From DASZHJ01 sp035581425 (GTDB lineage Bacteria; Pseudomonadota; Alphaproteobacteria; ATCC43930; CGMCC-115725): DNA of 32,508 nt. Under the pieces are notes generated by a model. That model saw nothing but the letters and a program-made list of their open reading frames with translations. It ran no database searches and had not been told where the DNA came from. The position numbers were made by a program, and so were the translations under genes. The stretch's first letter is position 1. Every line of letters begins with the position of its first letter. The stretch is taken from NCBI GenBank assembly GCA_035581425.1, contig DATJVP010000063.1:1-32508 (forward strand), read 5' to 3'. This document shows, piece after piece, positions 23,768 to 30,279 of this stretch.

Positions 23768-24721
23768 ATGCTCATTGGCTTCGACACGCCCACGCGTGGG
23801 CCGCTCGCCTCGCCCGACAACATTGCGCGCATCGCGGTCGAGGGCGAGGCGATGGGCTTCGACTACTGTACCGTGAGCGATCACGTCGTGATCCCCGCTG
23901 AAATCCATGCGCGCTATCCCTACGCGGAGAGCGGCGAGTTTCCGCAGATGGGCCGGGGGAATTGGTACGAGCAGCTCTGCGCCGCTTCCTTTCTCGCGGC
24001 AAAGACGTCGCGGCTGCGCTTCGTCCTTTCGGTCATTGTCGTGCCGCATCGACCTGCCGTCCTTGCGGCGAAGATGCTGGCCACGGTCGACCTGCTCTCG
24101 AAGGGCAGGCTCGTCGTGGGATGCGGCGCCGGTTGGCTTCGGGAGGAAATCGAGGCGCTGGGAGCGCCGCCCTTCGCCGAGCGCGGCGCCGTGACCGACG
24201 AGTATCTCGCGGCTTTCCGCGAGCTCTGGACCTCGGAGACGCCTCGCTTTTCAGGACGCTACGTCAGGTTCTCCGATATCGTCTTCGCGCCGAAGCCCGC
24301 GCAGAAGCCGCATCCTCCGATCTGGATCGGTGGCGAGAGCCCGCCGGCGCTGCGGCGCGTGGCGAAGCTCGGCAACGGCTGGTATCCCATCGGCAGCAAT
24401 CCGCAGCATCCTCTCGACACCCTCGCGCGTCTTCGCGCGGGCATGGAGCACATGCGCAAGCTCGTCGCCGAAGCTGGACGCGATCCCGTCTCCGTCAGCA
24501 TGGCCTATCGGGTGCATCGCTACGGTAGTGCGGCCGAGCCGCGCACCGCCGAAGGCGATCGGCGGCTGTTCTCCGGCAGCCCCGCCGACATCGCCGAGGA
24601 CCTGCGCACGTTCCGCGAGCTCGGCGTAGGCGCCATCGATTTTGGCTTCAGCGCCGCGACCGTGGACGCCACCCTCGACAACATGAAGCGCTTCCGCCAG
24701 GAGGTGATGGCGCACATGTGA
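23768..24721 (+). CDS. Luciferase-like flavin-dependent monooxygenase
   Basis: 317 residues from ATG 23768, 13 bases after the ALDH7 stop; the frame is open further upstream but overlaps that gene. It has the bacterial-luciferase TIM-barrel pattern: GEAMGFDYCTVSDHVVIP near residues 25-45, RLRFVLSVIVVPHRPAVLAAKMLATVDLLSKGRL, GCGAGWLREE and PPIWIGGESPPALRRVAKLGNGWYP. This resembles the Rv2161c-type (probable F420 or FMN) subgroup. The reaction could be monooxygenation or dehydrogenation with reduced flavin or F420; cofactor and substrate cannot be decided. It is the last gene of the plus-strand operon and converges on a second, only distantly similar luciferase-like gene 26 bases away. Confidence 0.85.
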   Translation: MLIGFDTPTRGPLASPDNIARIAVEGEAMGFDYCTVSDHVVIPAEIHARYPYAESGEFPQMGRGNWYEQLCAASFLAAKTSRLRFVLSVIVVPHRPAVLAAKMLATVDLLSKGRLVVGCGAGWLREEIEALGAPPFAERGAVTDEYLAAFRELWTSETPRFSGRYVRFSDIVFAPKPAQKPHPPIWIGGESPPALRRVAKLGNGWYPIGSNPQHPLDTLARLRAGMEHMRKLVAEAGRDPVSVSMAYRVHRYGSAAEPRTAEGDRRLFSGSPADIAEDLRTFRELGVGAIDFGFSAATVDATLDNMKRFRQEVMAHM

Positions 24722-24747
24722 CGCGTGCGTCTAGGCGCTTCAAAGCA

Positions 24748-25647
24748 CTAAGACACCAAGTCTGCGACCGCGTCCCAATAGCGCTTCGCCGCATCGAGAT
24801 GGTCGCCGAGCGTGCGGCCGGGGATGCGTTTGTGGTGGTAGCGGGAGTAGGTGTTGTTGAGCGTGGCGTGGGTGACGCCGACATCCTTCCAGGCCTGCAA
24901 CTCTGCGCGCCATTCCTTGGGGCCGCCGGTCCCGGCGGAGACCCAGACCTCGATGCCGATCTCGGCGGGATCGCGCCCCTCTTCCTTCACATAGGAGCGG
25001 AGCTTCGCGAACTCCGCTTGCGCCGAGCCATCATTGGGATGAGCGAGCATCATCCAGCCGTCGCCCCACTTCGCGATGCGCCGTAGCGTCACGTCCGCAT
25101 GGCCGCCGAACCAGATCGGGATCGAGCGATTGACCGGCAGCGGATTGATGCCGGCATCTTCGATCGTGTGCCATTTGCCGCGGAAGGTGACGTGCGGCTC
25201 GGCCCAGAGCGCCTGCATCACCTGCACTTGCTCCTCCGAGCGCTTGCCGCGGTTGTGGAAATTCTCGTTGAGCGCCGTGAACTCGACCTCGTTCCAGCCG
25301 ATCCCGACGCCGAGCCTGATCCGCCCGCCGGAAAGAAGGTCCGCGCAGGCCGCTTGCTTCGCGACGAGCGCGGTCTGTCGCTGCGCCAGGACCAGCACCT
25401 GGGTCGAAAGTTCGAGCTTCCGCGTGCAGCCGCTCAGGAACCCGAAAAGCACGAAGGGATCGTGGAAGAAATCCTTGGAGGTGTTGCGATCGCCCCAATT
25501 CGGCCGGTTCGCGATGTTGGCGCCGAGGACGTGATCGGTCGCGGTCAGATGGTGGAATCCAAGCGCCTCGGCGGCCTGCGCGAACTCGCGCACCACCGCG
25601 GCCTCGCCGCCGATGTCGACCAACGGCAGCGCGACGCCGAGCCTCAT
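24748..25647 (-). CDS. Second luciferase-like flavin/F420-dependent oxidoreductase
   Basis: 299 residues, a normal length. Visible family features are RLGVALPL at the start, AEALGFHHLTATDHVLG, LELSTQVLVLAQRQTALVAKQAACADLLSGGRIRLGVGIGWNEVEF, PIWFGGHADVTLRRIAKWGDGWM and a C-terminal helix. It is the last gene of a minus-strand set: the upstream PPOX-family gene ends one base before its ATG, so the two are probably co-translated. The pairing of a luciferase-like enzyme with a PPOX-family protein hints at F420 or reduced flavin use, but both families contain FMN members. Confidence 0.85.
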   Translation of the reverse strand: MRLGVALPLVDIGGEAAVVREFAQAAEALGFHHLTATDHVLGANIANRPNWGDRNTSKDFFHDPFVLFGFLSGCTRKLELSTQVLVLAQRQTALVAKQAACADLLSGGRIRLGVGIGWNEVEFTALNENFHNRGKRSEEQVQVMQALWAEPHVTFRGKWHTIEDAGINPLPVNRSIPIWFGGHADVTLRRIAKWGDGWMMLAHPNDGSAQAEFAKLRSYVKEEGRDPAEIGIEVWVSAGTGGPKEWRAELQAWKDVGVTHATLNNTYSRYHHKRIPGRTLGDHLDAAKRYWDAVADLVS

Positions 25648-25648
25648 C

Positions 25649-26047
25649 TCAACCCATCACCGAGGCGGAGACGGGCTCGATCTCGTAGATTACGCGGACC
25701 TCGCCGGCGCGCGCCCACGGATATTTGTCCTTGCCGATATACTTTTTCGCGAGCGAATCGATATGCGCGACGCCGCCTTCCTCGGTGTGGCGCTTCACCT
25801 TGCCGCGGATCTGGATGTAGCGGTAGGCGTTGTCGGGATCGAGGATCGAGAGCGCGACCGTCGGCCGCGCTTCCATATTGCGCGCCTTGATCCGGCCCTT
25901 CGCCGTGTTCACGCGGATCACGCCGCCGATATAGTCGAACCAGACCGGTGTCACCTGCGGCGAACCGTCCGGCATCAGCGTGGCGAGATGCGCGAAAGCG
26001 ACCTTCTTCTGCAGAAGGTCGAGGAATGCCTCGGGGATTGCAGACAT
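25649..26047 (-). CDS. PPOX-class flavin/F420-dependent protein
   Basis: 132 residues from ATG 26047, with GGGAG well placed upstream; the longer frame to 26179 would run into the DapA-family gene. The split-barrel flavin-binding pattern of pyridoxamine 5'-phosphate oxidase-like proteins is seen: VAFAHLATLMPDGSPQVTPVWFDY, IRVNTAKGRIKARNM, PTVALSILDPDNAYRYIQIRGKV and a C-terminal helix. The set resembles the Rv1155-type small F420/FMN reductases. The biological substrate is unknown. Position between a DapA-family lyase and a luciferase-like enzyme suggests one small operon, with intergenic gaps of 23 and 1 bases. Confidence 0.83.
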   Translation of the reverse strand: MSAIPEAFLDLLQKKVAFAHLATLMPDGSPQVTPVWFDYIGGVIRVNTAKGRIKARNMEARPTVALSILDPDNAYRYIQIRGKVKRHTEEGGVAHIDSLAKKYIGKDKYPWARAGEVRVIYEIEPVSASVMG

Positions 26048-26070
26048 GTCGGTACTCCCGTGTGGTCCTG

Positions 26071-27057
26071 TTAGAGGGGCCAGCCCGGCATGGTGAAGCC
26101 GCGCTTGTCGAGTTCCGCGTCGAGCGCCGTCGATTGCTCGCGCGTGAGTGCGGCGAGCGGCGGGCGCACGGTCTGCCACGCGCTCTCGCGCGCGAAGCGC
26201 GCGACCGTGTGCTTGAGCGCGGGAATCATCGGGAATTTCTGCATGGCGAAGCGAAGGTCATTGAGCTTTGCCTGCCGATCGTCTGCGTCCGGATCCTTCC
26301 AATGGACGTAAAGCGCATGGATCGCCGCGGGGTTGATGTTGGCGGTCGCGCTGATGCAGCCGGCGCCGCCATGGCGCATGTTCGGAAGCAGGAACGCCTC
26401 CGATCCCGCGAAGACGTCGAAGACCTCGTGGAAGGTCTTCAGCACGGCCTCGGTGTTGTTCCAATCGCCGGAGCTGTCCTTGAGGCCCGCGACGGTGCCG
26501 GGATAGGCCTTGAGCAGGCGTTCGATCAAGTTGAGGGTGATCGGGACCTGCGAGACCGGCGGTATGTGATAGAGGTAGACCCGAAGCCGCGCGTCGCCCA
26601 CGCGCTCGATCACCTCCGCGAAATTCCGGAAGAGGCCGTCATCGCTGACGCCCTTGTAGTAGAAGGGCGGTAGCATCAGCACCCCGGCGCAGCCGTATTT
26701 GACCGCATGCGCCGTGAGCTTCACGGAATCGGTGAGTGCGCAGCATCCCGTTCCCGGCATCATCACGCGAGGATCGATGCCGCCCTCGATGAGCGTGTCG
26801 AGCAACTGCATCCGCTCCTCGACGCTCAGCGAGTTCGCCTCGCTGTTGGTGCCGAAGACCGCAAGGCCGCAATTCTGCGAGACGAGCCACCGGCAATGCC
26901 GCAGCAGCCGCTCTGCGTCGACGGAGAGATCGGACTTGAACGGCGTCACCACCGGCGAGAGCACACCCGCGATGCGCCGCGCCGCGCTCTCCTTCCCGGA
27001 GCTCATCCGGTCTCGCGCGCCCGATCGGGCAACCGTTGCACCTGCAGCCTCGGCCAT
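26071..27057 (-). CDS. Dihydrodipicolinate synthase (DapA)-family aldolase/lyase
   Basis: 328 residues; the ATG at 27057 has GGAGG seven bases upstream. There is an N-terminal extension of about 28 residues before the barrel starts at GVLSPVVTPF. The class I Schiff-base lysine is K193 in VAGLKDSSGDW and the proton-relay tyrosine is Y163 in YLYHIPP. The substrate carboxylate loop is GTNSEANSL (T70, N71) instead of the GTTGE of true DapA, so biosynthetic lysine function is unlikely. Catabolic relatives include N-acetylneuraminate lyase, 2-keto-3-deoxy sugar acid aldolases and the deaminase of hydroxyproline breakdown. It is first in a minus-strand operon and divergent from the ectoine-hydrolase-like gene, with a palindrome between them. 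Confidence 0.85.
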   Translation of the reverse strand: MAEAAGATVARSGARDRMSSGKESAARRIAGVLSPVVTPFKSDLSVDAERLLRHCRWLVSQNCGLAVFGTNSEANSLSVEERMQLLDTLIEGGIDPRVMMPGTGCCALTDSVKLTAHAVKYGCAGVLMLPPFYYKGVSDDGLFRNFAEVIERVGDARLRVYLYHIPPVSQVPITLNLIERLLKAYPGTVAGLKDSSGDWNNTEAVLKTFHEVFDVFAGSEAFLLPNMRHGGAGCISATANINPAAIHALYVHWKDPDADDRQAKLNDLRFAMQKFPMIPALKHTVARFARESAWQTVRPPLAALTREQSTALDAELDKRGFTMPGWPL

Positions 27058-27090
27058 TTCGGTCCTCCGTAGTCGAGGTCAAGAGCTATA

Positions 27091-27115
27091 GCATGGTTCG
27101 CGGCGCGAATCATGC
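27091..27115. promoter_or_regulatory. 25-base palindromic operator candidate in divergent promoter region
   Basis: GCATGGTTCGC (27091-27101) and GCGAATCATGC (27105-27115) are inverted repeats matching at 10 of 11 positions around a 3-base centre. A looser outer pair, GCTAT (27085-27089) and ATAGC (27130-27134), surrounds it. It lies 34 bases upstream of the DapA-family start and 90 bases upstream of the M24 start, next to a possible minus-strand TATAGC -10. A dimeric repressor or activator controlling both directions is the simplest reading. No regulator gene is adjacent. Confidence 0.5.
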
Positions 27116-27138
27116 CATCGGAATGCTCGATAGCCGGC

Positions 27139-27166
27139 TTGAAAAGCGCGGCCGTCGCGCCAGAAT
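27139..27166 (+). promoter_or_regulatory. Candidate sigma-70 promoter for the M24-DUF3830 genes
   Basis: TTGAAA (27139-27144, five of six consensus bases) and CAGAAT (27161-27166, four of six) are separated by 16 bases. The spacing to the ATG at 27205 would give a leader of roughly 30 bases, with GAGGGGATC as ribosome binding site. Confidence 0.35.
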
Positions 27167-27204
27167 GATCGTGCTTTCGCACGGGACACTTCTGCGAGGG
27201 GATC

Positions 27205-28386
27205 ATGCGAAACCCTGTCCTCAACTTCAGCCGCGCGGAATATGCCGCGCGCCTCGCTAAGACGAGAGCGGCAATGGAGAAGGCCGGTCTCGACCTGCTC
27301 ATCGCGACTGACCCCTCGAACATGGCCTGGCTCACGGGCTATGACGGCTGGTCGTTTTATGTGCACCAATGCGTGCTGGTGCCGCCCGACGGCGAGCCGC
27401 TCTGGTACGGCCGCGGCATGGATGCCGAGGGCGCGAAGCGCACCGCCTATCTCCATGACGACCGGATTCTCGCCTATCCCGATCATTACGTGCAGTCGCG
27501 CGAGCGGCACCCCATGGATTTGCTATCGCGCATCATCGAGGAGCGGCGCTGGGGACGCGCGCGCATCGGTGTCGAGATGGACAATTACTGGTTCAGCGCC
27601 GCGGCCTACGCCTCGCTCCAGAAGCATTTGCCGAACGCGAGCTTCGCGGACGCGACGGGGCTCGTGAACTGGCAGCGCGCGGTCAAGAGCCCGCAGGAGC
27701 TCGACTGCATGCGTCGCGCGGCCCGTATCGTCGAGGCCATGCACGCGCGCATCGTCGAGAAGGTCGAGCCGGGCATGCGCAAGAACGATCTCGTCGCGGA
27801 GATCTACGATGCCGCGATCCGCGGCGTGGACGGAAATTGGGGCGATTACCCCGCGATCGTGCCGATGCTCCCCTCTGGTGCGGACGCCGCGGCACCTCAC
27901 CTCACCTGGGACGACCGCCCGATGCAGAGGGGCGAAGGCACTTTTTTCGAGATCGCCGGCTGTTACCGGCGCTATCACTGTCCGCTCTCGCGCACGGTGT
28001 TTCTGGGGAAGCCCACGCCGGCCTTCCTCGACGCCGAGAAAGCCGTACTCGAGGGAATGGAGGCCGGCCTCGCGGCGGCGAAGCCTGGCAACACGTGCGA
28101 GGACATCGCCATCGCCTTCTTTGCGGTGCTGAAGAAATACGGCATCGTCAAGGACAGCCGGACCGGCTACTCGATCGGTCTCAGCTATCCTCCGGATTGG
28201 GGCGAGCGCACCATGAGCCTCCGCACCGGCGATCGCACGACTCTCGAGCCGAACATGACCTTCCATTTCATGACGGGCTTATGGCTTCAGGACATGGGGC
28301 TCGAAATCACCGAGAGCATCGCGATCACGGAGAGGGGCGCCGAGTGCCTCGCGAATGTGCCGCGCAAGCTCGTCGTGAAGGCGTGA
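27205..28386 (+). CDS. M24 creatinase-fold hydrolase, ectoine hydrolase (DoeA/EutD)-like
   Basis: 393 residues, the usual DoeA length. There is an N-terminal creatinase-like domain (about 1-160) and a C-terminal pita-bread domain (about 165-393). Stretches I recognise from DoeA proteins are FSRAEYAARLAKTR, TDPSNMAWLTGYDGWSFYVHQ, YPDHYVQS...HPMD, IGVEMDNYWFSAAAYASLQKHLPNA and GLVNWQRAVKSP. In metal-dependent M24 peptidases an Asp-containing DxTRT segment supplies ligands; here it reads CPLSRT, so the enzyme probably works without the usual two metals, like creatinase. The expected role is opening the ectoine ring to N-acetyl-diaminobutyrate. The deacetylase DoeB that normally accompanies it is not in the window, so a different cyclic amidine or N-methyl substrate is possible. 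Confidence 0.8.
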   Translation: MRNPVLNFSRAEYAARLAKTRAAMEKAGLDLLIATDPSNMAWLTGYDGWSFYVHQCVLVPPDGEPLWYGRGMDAEGAKRTAYLHDDRILAYPDHYVQSRERHPMDLLSRIIEERRWGRARIGVEMDNYWFSAAAYASLQKHLPNASFADATGLVNWQRAVKSPQELDCMRRAARIVEAMHARIVEKVEPGMRKNDLVAEIYDAAIRGVDGNWGDYPAIVPMLPSGADAAAPHLTWDDRPMQRGEGTFFEIAGCYRRYHCPLSRTVFLGKPTPAFLDAEKAVLEGMEAGLAAAKPGNTCEDIAIAFFAVLKKYGIVKDSRTGYSIGLSYPPDWGERTMSLRTGDRTTLEPNMTFHFMTGLWLQDMGLEITESIAITERGAECLANVPRKLVVKA

Positions 28387-28391
28387 GCATC

Positions 28392-28433
28392 ATGCCGACC
28401 GCCCCCGATGCGACGAGCAGGAGCCGAACTTGA
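28392..28433 (+). other. Possible 13-codon leader reading frame coupled to the DUF3830 gene
   Basis: An ATG at 28392, six bases after the M24 stop, opens a 13-codon frame whose TGA (28431-28433) overlaps the TTG start of the next gene. The peptide has no recognisable features. It may be chance, or it may serve to couple translation to the TTG start. It has no strong ribosome binding site. Confidence 0.2.
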
Positions 28434-28843
28434 GCCAAATCCGCATCACCGCCGGGTCCTTCGTCTTCACAGCGCGCTTCGAGGAGGCGGCTGCACCGAA
28501 GACCTGCGCGAATTTTCGGACGTTGCTTCCATTCAAGCAAAAGATCATCCACGTGCGCTGGAGCGGGGAGGCCTGCTGGATTCCGTTGGGCGATCTCGAT
28601 CTCGGTCTCGGCTTCGAGAACCACACGAGCTTTCCCGCGCCCGGCGATATCCTTCTTTATCCCGGCGGCATCAGCGAGACGGAGATCCTGCTCGCTTATG
28701 GCGGCGTCCGCTTCGCGAGCAAGGTCGGGCAGCTCGCGGGGAATCACTTCCTCACGGTGACGGAAGGACGCGAGAGGCTCCGGCCGCTCGGGGAGCACGT
28801 GCTCTGGCAGGGAGCGCAGGAGATACTCTTCGAATCCCTCTGA
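28430..28843 (+). CDS. DUF3830 family protein (cyclophilin-like fold)
   Basis: 137 residues starting with TTG at 28430. CAGGAG at 28418-28423, six bases upstream, supports this start, and no ATG or GTG fits better. The sequence has the DUF3830 pattern: TCANFRTLLPFKQKIIHVRWSGEACWIPLG in the first half, then PGDILLYPGGISETEILLAYGG. These proteins resemble cyclophilin-like domains and are often encoded beside M24 hydrolases, amidohydrolases or hydantoinase-type genes, but no biochemical role is established to my knowledge. Here it follows the M24 gene by 43 bases and probably shares its transcript. Confidence 0.8.
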   Translation: MSQIRITAGSFVFTARFEEAAAPKTCANFRTLLPFKQKIIHVRWSGEACWIPLGDLDLGLGFENHTSFPAPGDILLYPGGISETEILLAYGGVRFASKVGQLAGNHFLTVTEGRERLRPLGEHVLWQGAQEILFESL

Positions 28844-28973
28844 TCGGATATCGATAAAATGCCGCGAAAACGCGGAACAACCGCAGGCGTCTCCTAACCA
28901 GTGGGAAAGATGTGGCCGGCATACTCGCGCCGCCTTCCAGGGGGTCCCTAATCCCGAGGCGTCAGGAGCGGAA

Positions 28974-29336
28974 ATGGGTGGCAACGAGTTCATCGACGAT
29001 GAGGAGCTCTTGATCGAGGAAGAGGCTCAGGCGATGCGCAAGACCGTGCGCAAGCGCGTCCTCTGGAAGGCTCGGCTCGAGGTCGCGGGCGTGACCTACG
29101 CCTGCGCCGTCGTCGATCTCTCGCTCGGCGGGGCGCGGCTGCATTTTGCCGAGCCCGTGGAGAGCGGAACGAAGGTCCGCCTCATCCTGGACCGCTTCGG
29201 CGCCTTCAGTGCCGCAGTGGTCTGGCAGAAGGGTCGCGGCATCGGCGTGCGCTTCACCGACGATCCCCAGCGCATCGCCGACCTCATCGGCGCGCGCCTG
29301 CCGCTCGACGTGACGAAAGCGGTGGCGTCGGCCTAA
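28974..29336 (+). CDS. PilZ domain protein
   Basis: 120 residues. An acidic N-terminal stretch (about 1-20, EFIDDEELLIEEE) precedes a PilZ domain at about 22-110. The c-di-GMP motif region reads RKTVRKRVLWKARL, where R28-x3-K32 stands in for the usual RxxxR. The second motif is D48-x-S50-x-x-G53 (VVDLSLGGARL), which is intact. Binding of c-di-GMP is therefore plausible but not certain. The upstream 130-base gap has a TAAAAT element at 28855-28860 and a small CCGCG-AAAA-CGCGG hairpin at 28862-28875. A ribosome binding site AGGAG lies before the ATG. The stop overlaps the convergent MetF-like stop (CTAA). Confidence 0.85.
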   Translation: MGGNEFIDDEELLIEEEAQAMRKTVRKRVLWKARLEVAGVTYACAVVDLSLGGARLHFAEPVESGTKVRLILDRFGAFSAAVVWQKGRGIGVRFTDDPQRIADLIGARLPLDVTKAVASA

Positions 29337-30274
29337 CTCCGATAGTCGACGCGAAATCCCCCGCCACCGGGCTCGAGCCGGAAACGGCCCTCTGCGATTG
29401 CGTGCTGCCAGGCTGCGGTGCGGAGGACGCCGCCGAACGGGAAGAAGTGCAGCCCCGCGATTTCCTGCCGTCCCTCTGGCGCCGCCGCGAGCGCTCGCAA
29501 TATCGGCTCCGGCCCCGTCTGCGTCACGAGATGGGCGATCGAAGCGGCGTCTGCTCCCAAGGCGCGCGCGGAAGGGCCGATGCCGCAGCGGAGCGCATAG
29601 GCGAGGAGCGTGCGCAGGCTCGCGGGTCCCGAGAGGCCGACGCGGACGGGAAGGTCGATGCCGCTCGCCCTGAGCCGTGCGATCCACGCAAGGATCGGCA
29701 AGGCCTCGAAGCAGAATTGCGTGACCAGATAGAGCCCTATGCCGCTCCCGCGCCCGAGCGCGACTTTGGCGCGGAGCGCTTCCCACAGCGCGCCGTTGCC
29801 GATCCGCGCGTGCTGCTCGGGGTATCCGGCGATGCCGGCGCGGAGAATGCCGCTCTTCTGCAGCAGGCCCGTGGCTAGCATTTCCAGGCTCGAGGGGTAG
29901 GGGCCCGCGGGCCTCGCGACGTCGCCTGCGATCGCCAACACCTGGCGGACGCCGGCTTCGCCCGCGAGGCGCTCGATGCAGTCGCGGAGTTGGGTGAAGC
30001 CCGTGAAGTTCCGCGCTCCCAAGTGGGGCACGGGATTAAATCCCGCGCGGGCGAGCCGCGCGGCGACGGCGATCACCTCGTGATAGCTCTCGCCGGGTAG
30101 ATGATTGACGTAGACGTCGCTGCCTGCGTCGAGCCGATCGCGGTAGGCCTCGATGTCGGCGGGCCTTCGCGCGGCCGTCTCGAGCGAGGCGCCCGCGACG
30201 AGCGCCACGATGCGCCGGCGCTCTTCCTCGATGCCGGTCGCTGGCGGAGGAGGAGAGAGCGCCGCTCCTGGCAT
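29333..30274 (-). CDS. Methylenetetrahydrofolate reductase-like protein
   Basis: 313 residues from ATG 30274; the frame is open to 30928 but overlaps the upstream gene. The protein matches the MetF TIM-barrel pattern: VYVNHLPGESYHEVIAVAARLARAGFNPVPHLGARNFTG, the IAGDVARPAGPYPSSLEML loop, ISGYPEQH-like GIAGYPEQHARI, and KVALGRGSGIGLYLVTQFCF, whose Q-F-C/F is the usual end of the folate site. Divergent homologues sit beside demethylase genes. The N-terminal SFEFFPP motif of housekeeping MetF is replaced by ASLETA, so this is probably a specialised paralogue that reduces or oxidises a one-carbon folate derivative. It is 5 bases after the HTH-methyltransferase-like gene and likely co-transcribed with it. 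Confidence 0.8.
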   Translation of the reverse strand: MPGAALSPPPPATGIEEERRRIVALVAGASLETAARRPADIEAYRDRLDAGSDVYVNHLPGESYHEVIAVAARLARAGFNPVPHLGARNFTGFTQLRDCIERLAGEAGVRQVLAIAGDVARPAGPYPSSLEMLATGLLQKSGILRAGIAGYPEQHARIGNGALWEALRAKVALGRGSGIGLYLVTQFCFEALPILAWIARLRASGIDLPVRVGLSGPASLRTLLAYALRCGIGPSARALGADAASIAHLVTQTGPEPILRALAAAPEGRQEIAGLHFFPFGGVLRTAAWQHAIAEGRFRLEPGGGGFRVDYRS

Positions 30275-30279
30275 CGCCG

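Noticed and set aside
26071..27057. Biosynthetic dihydrodipicolinate synthase dapA
   Set aside because: The GTTGE loop is GTNSEA and the gene context is catabolic, so lysine biosynthesis is unlikely.
28844..28973. TAAAAT element and CCGCG-AAAA-CGCGG hairpin before the PilZ gene as promoter and terminator
   Set aside because: No -35 at a proper distance and no T tract after the hairpin; too weak to list as separate sites.
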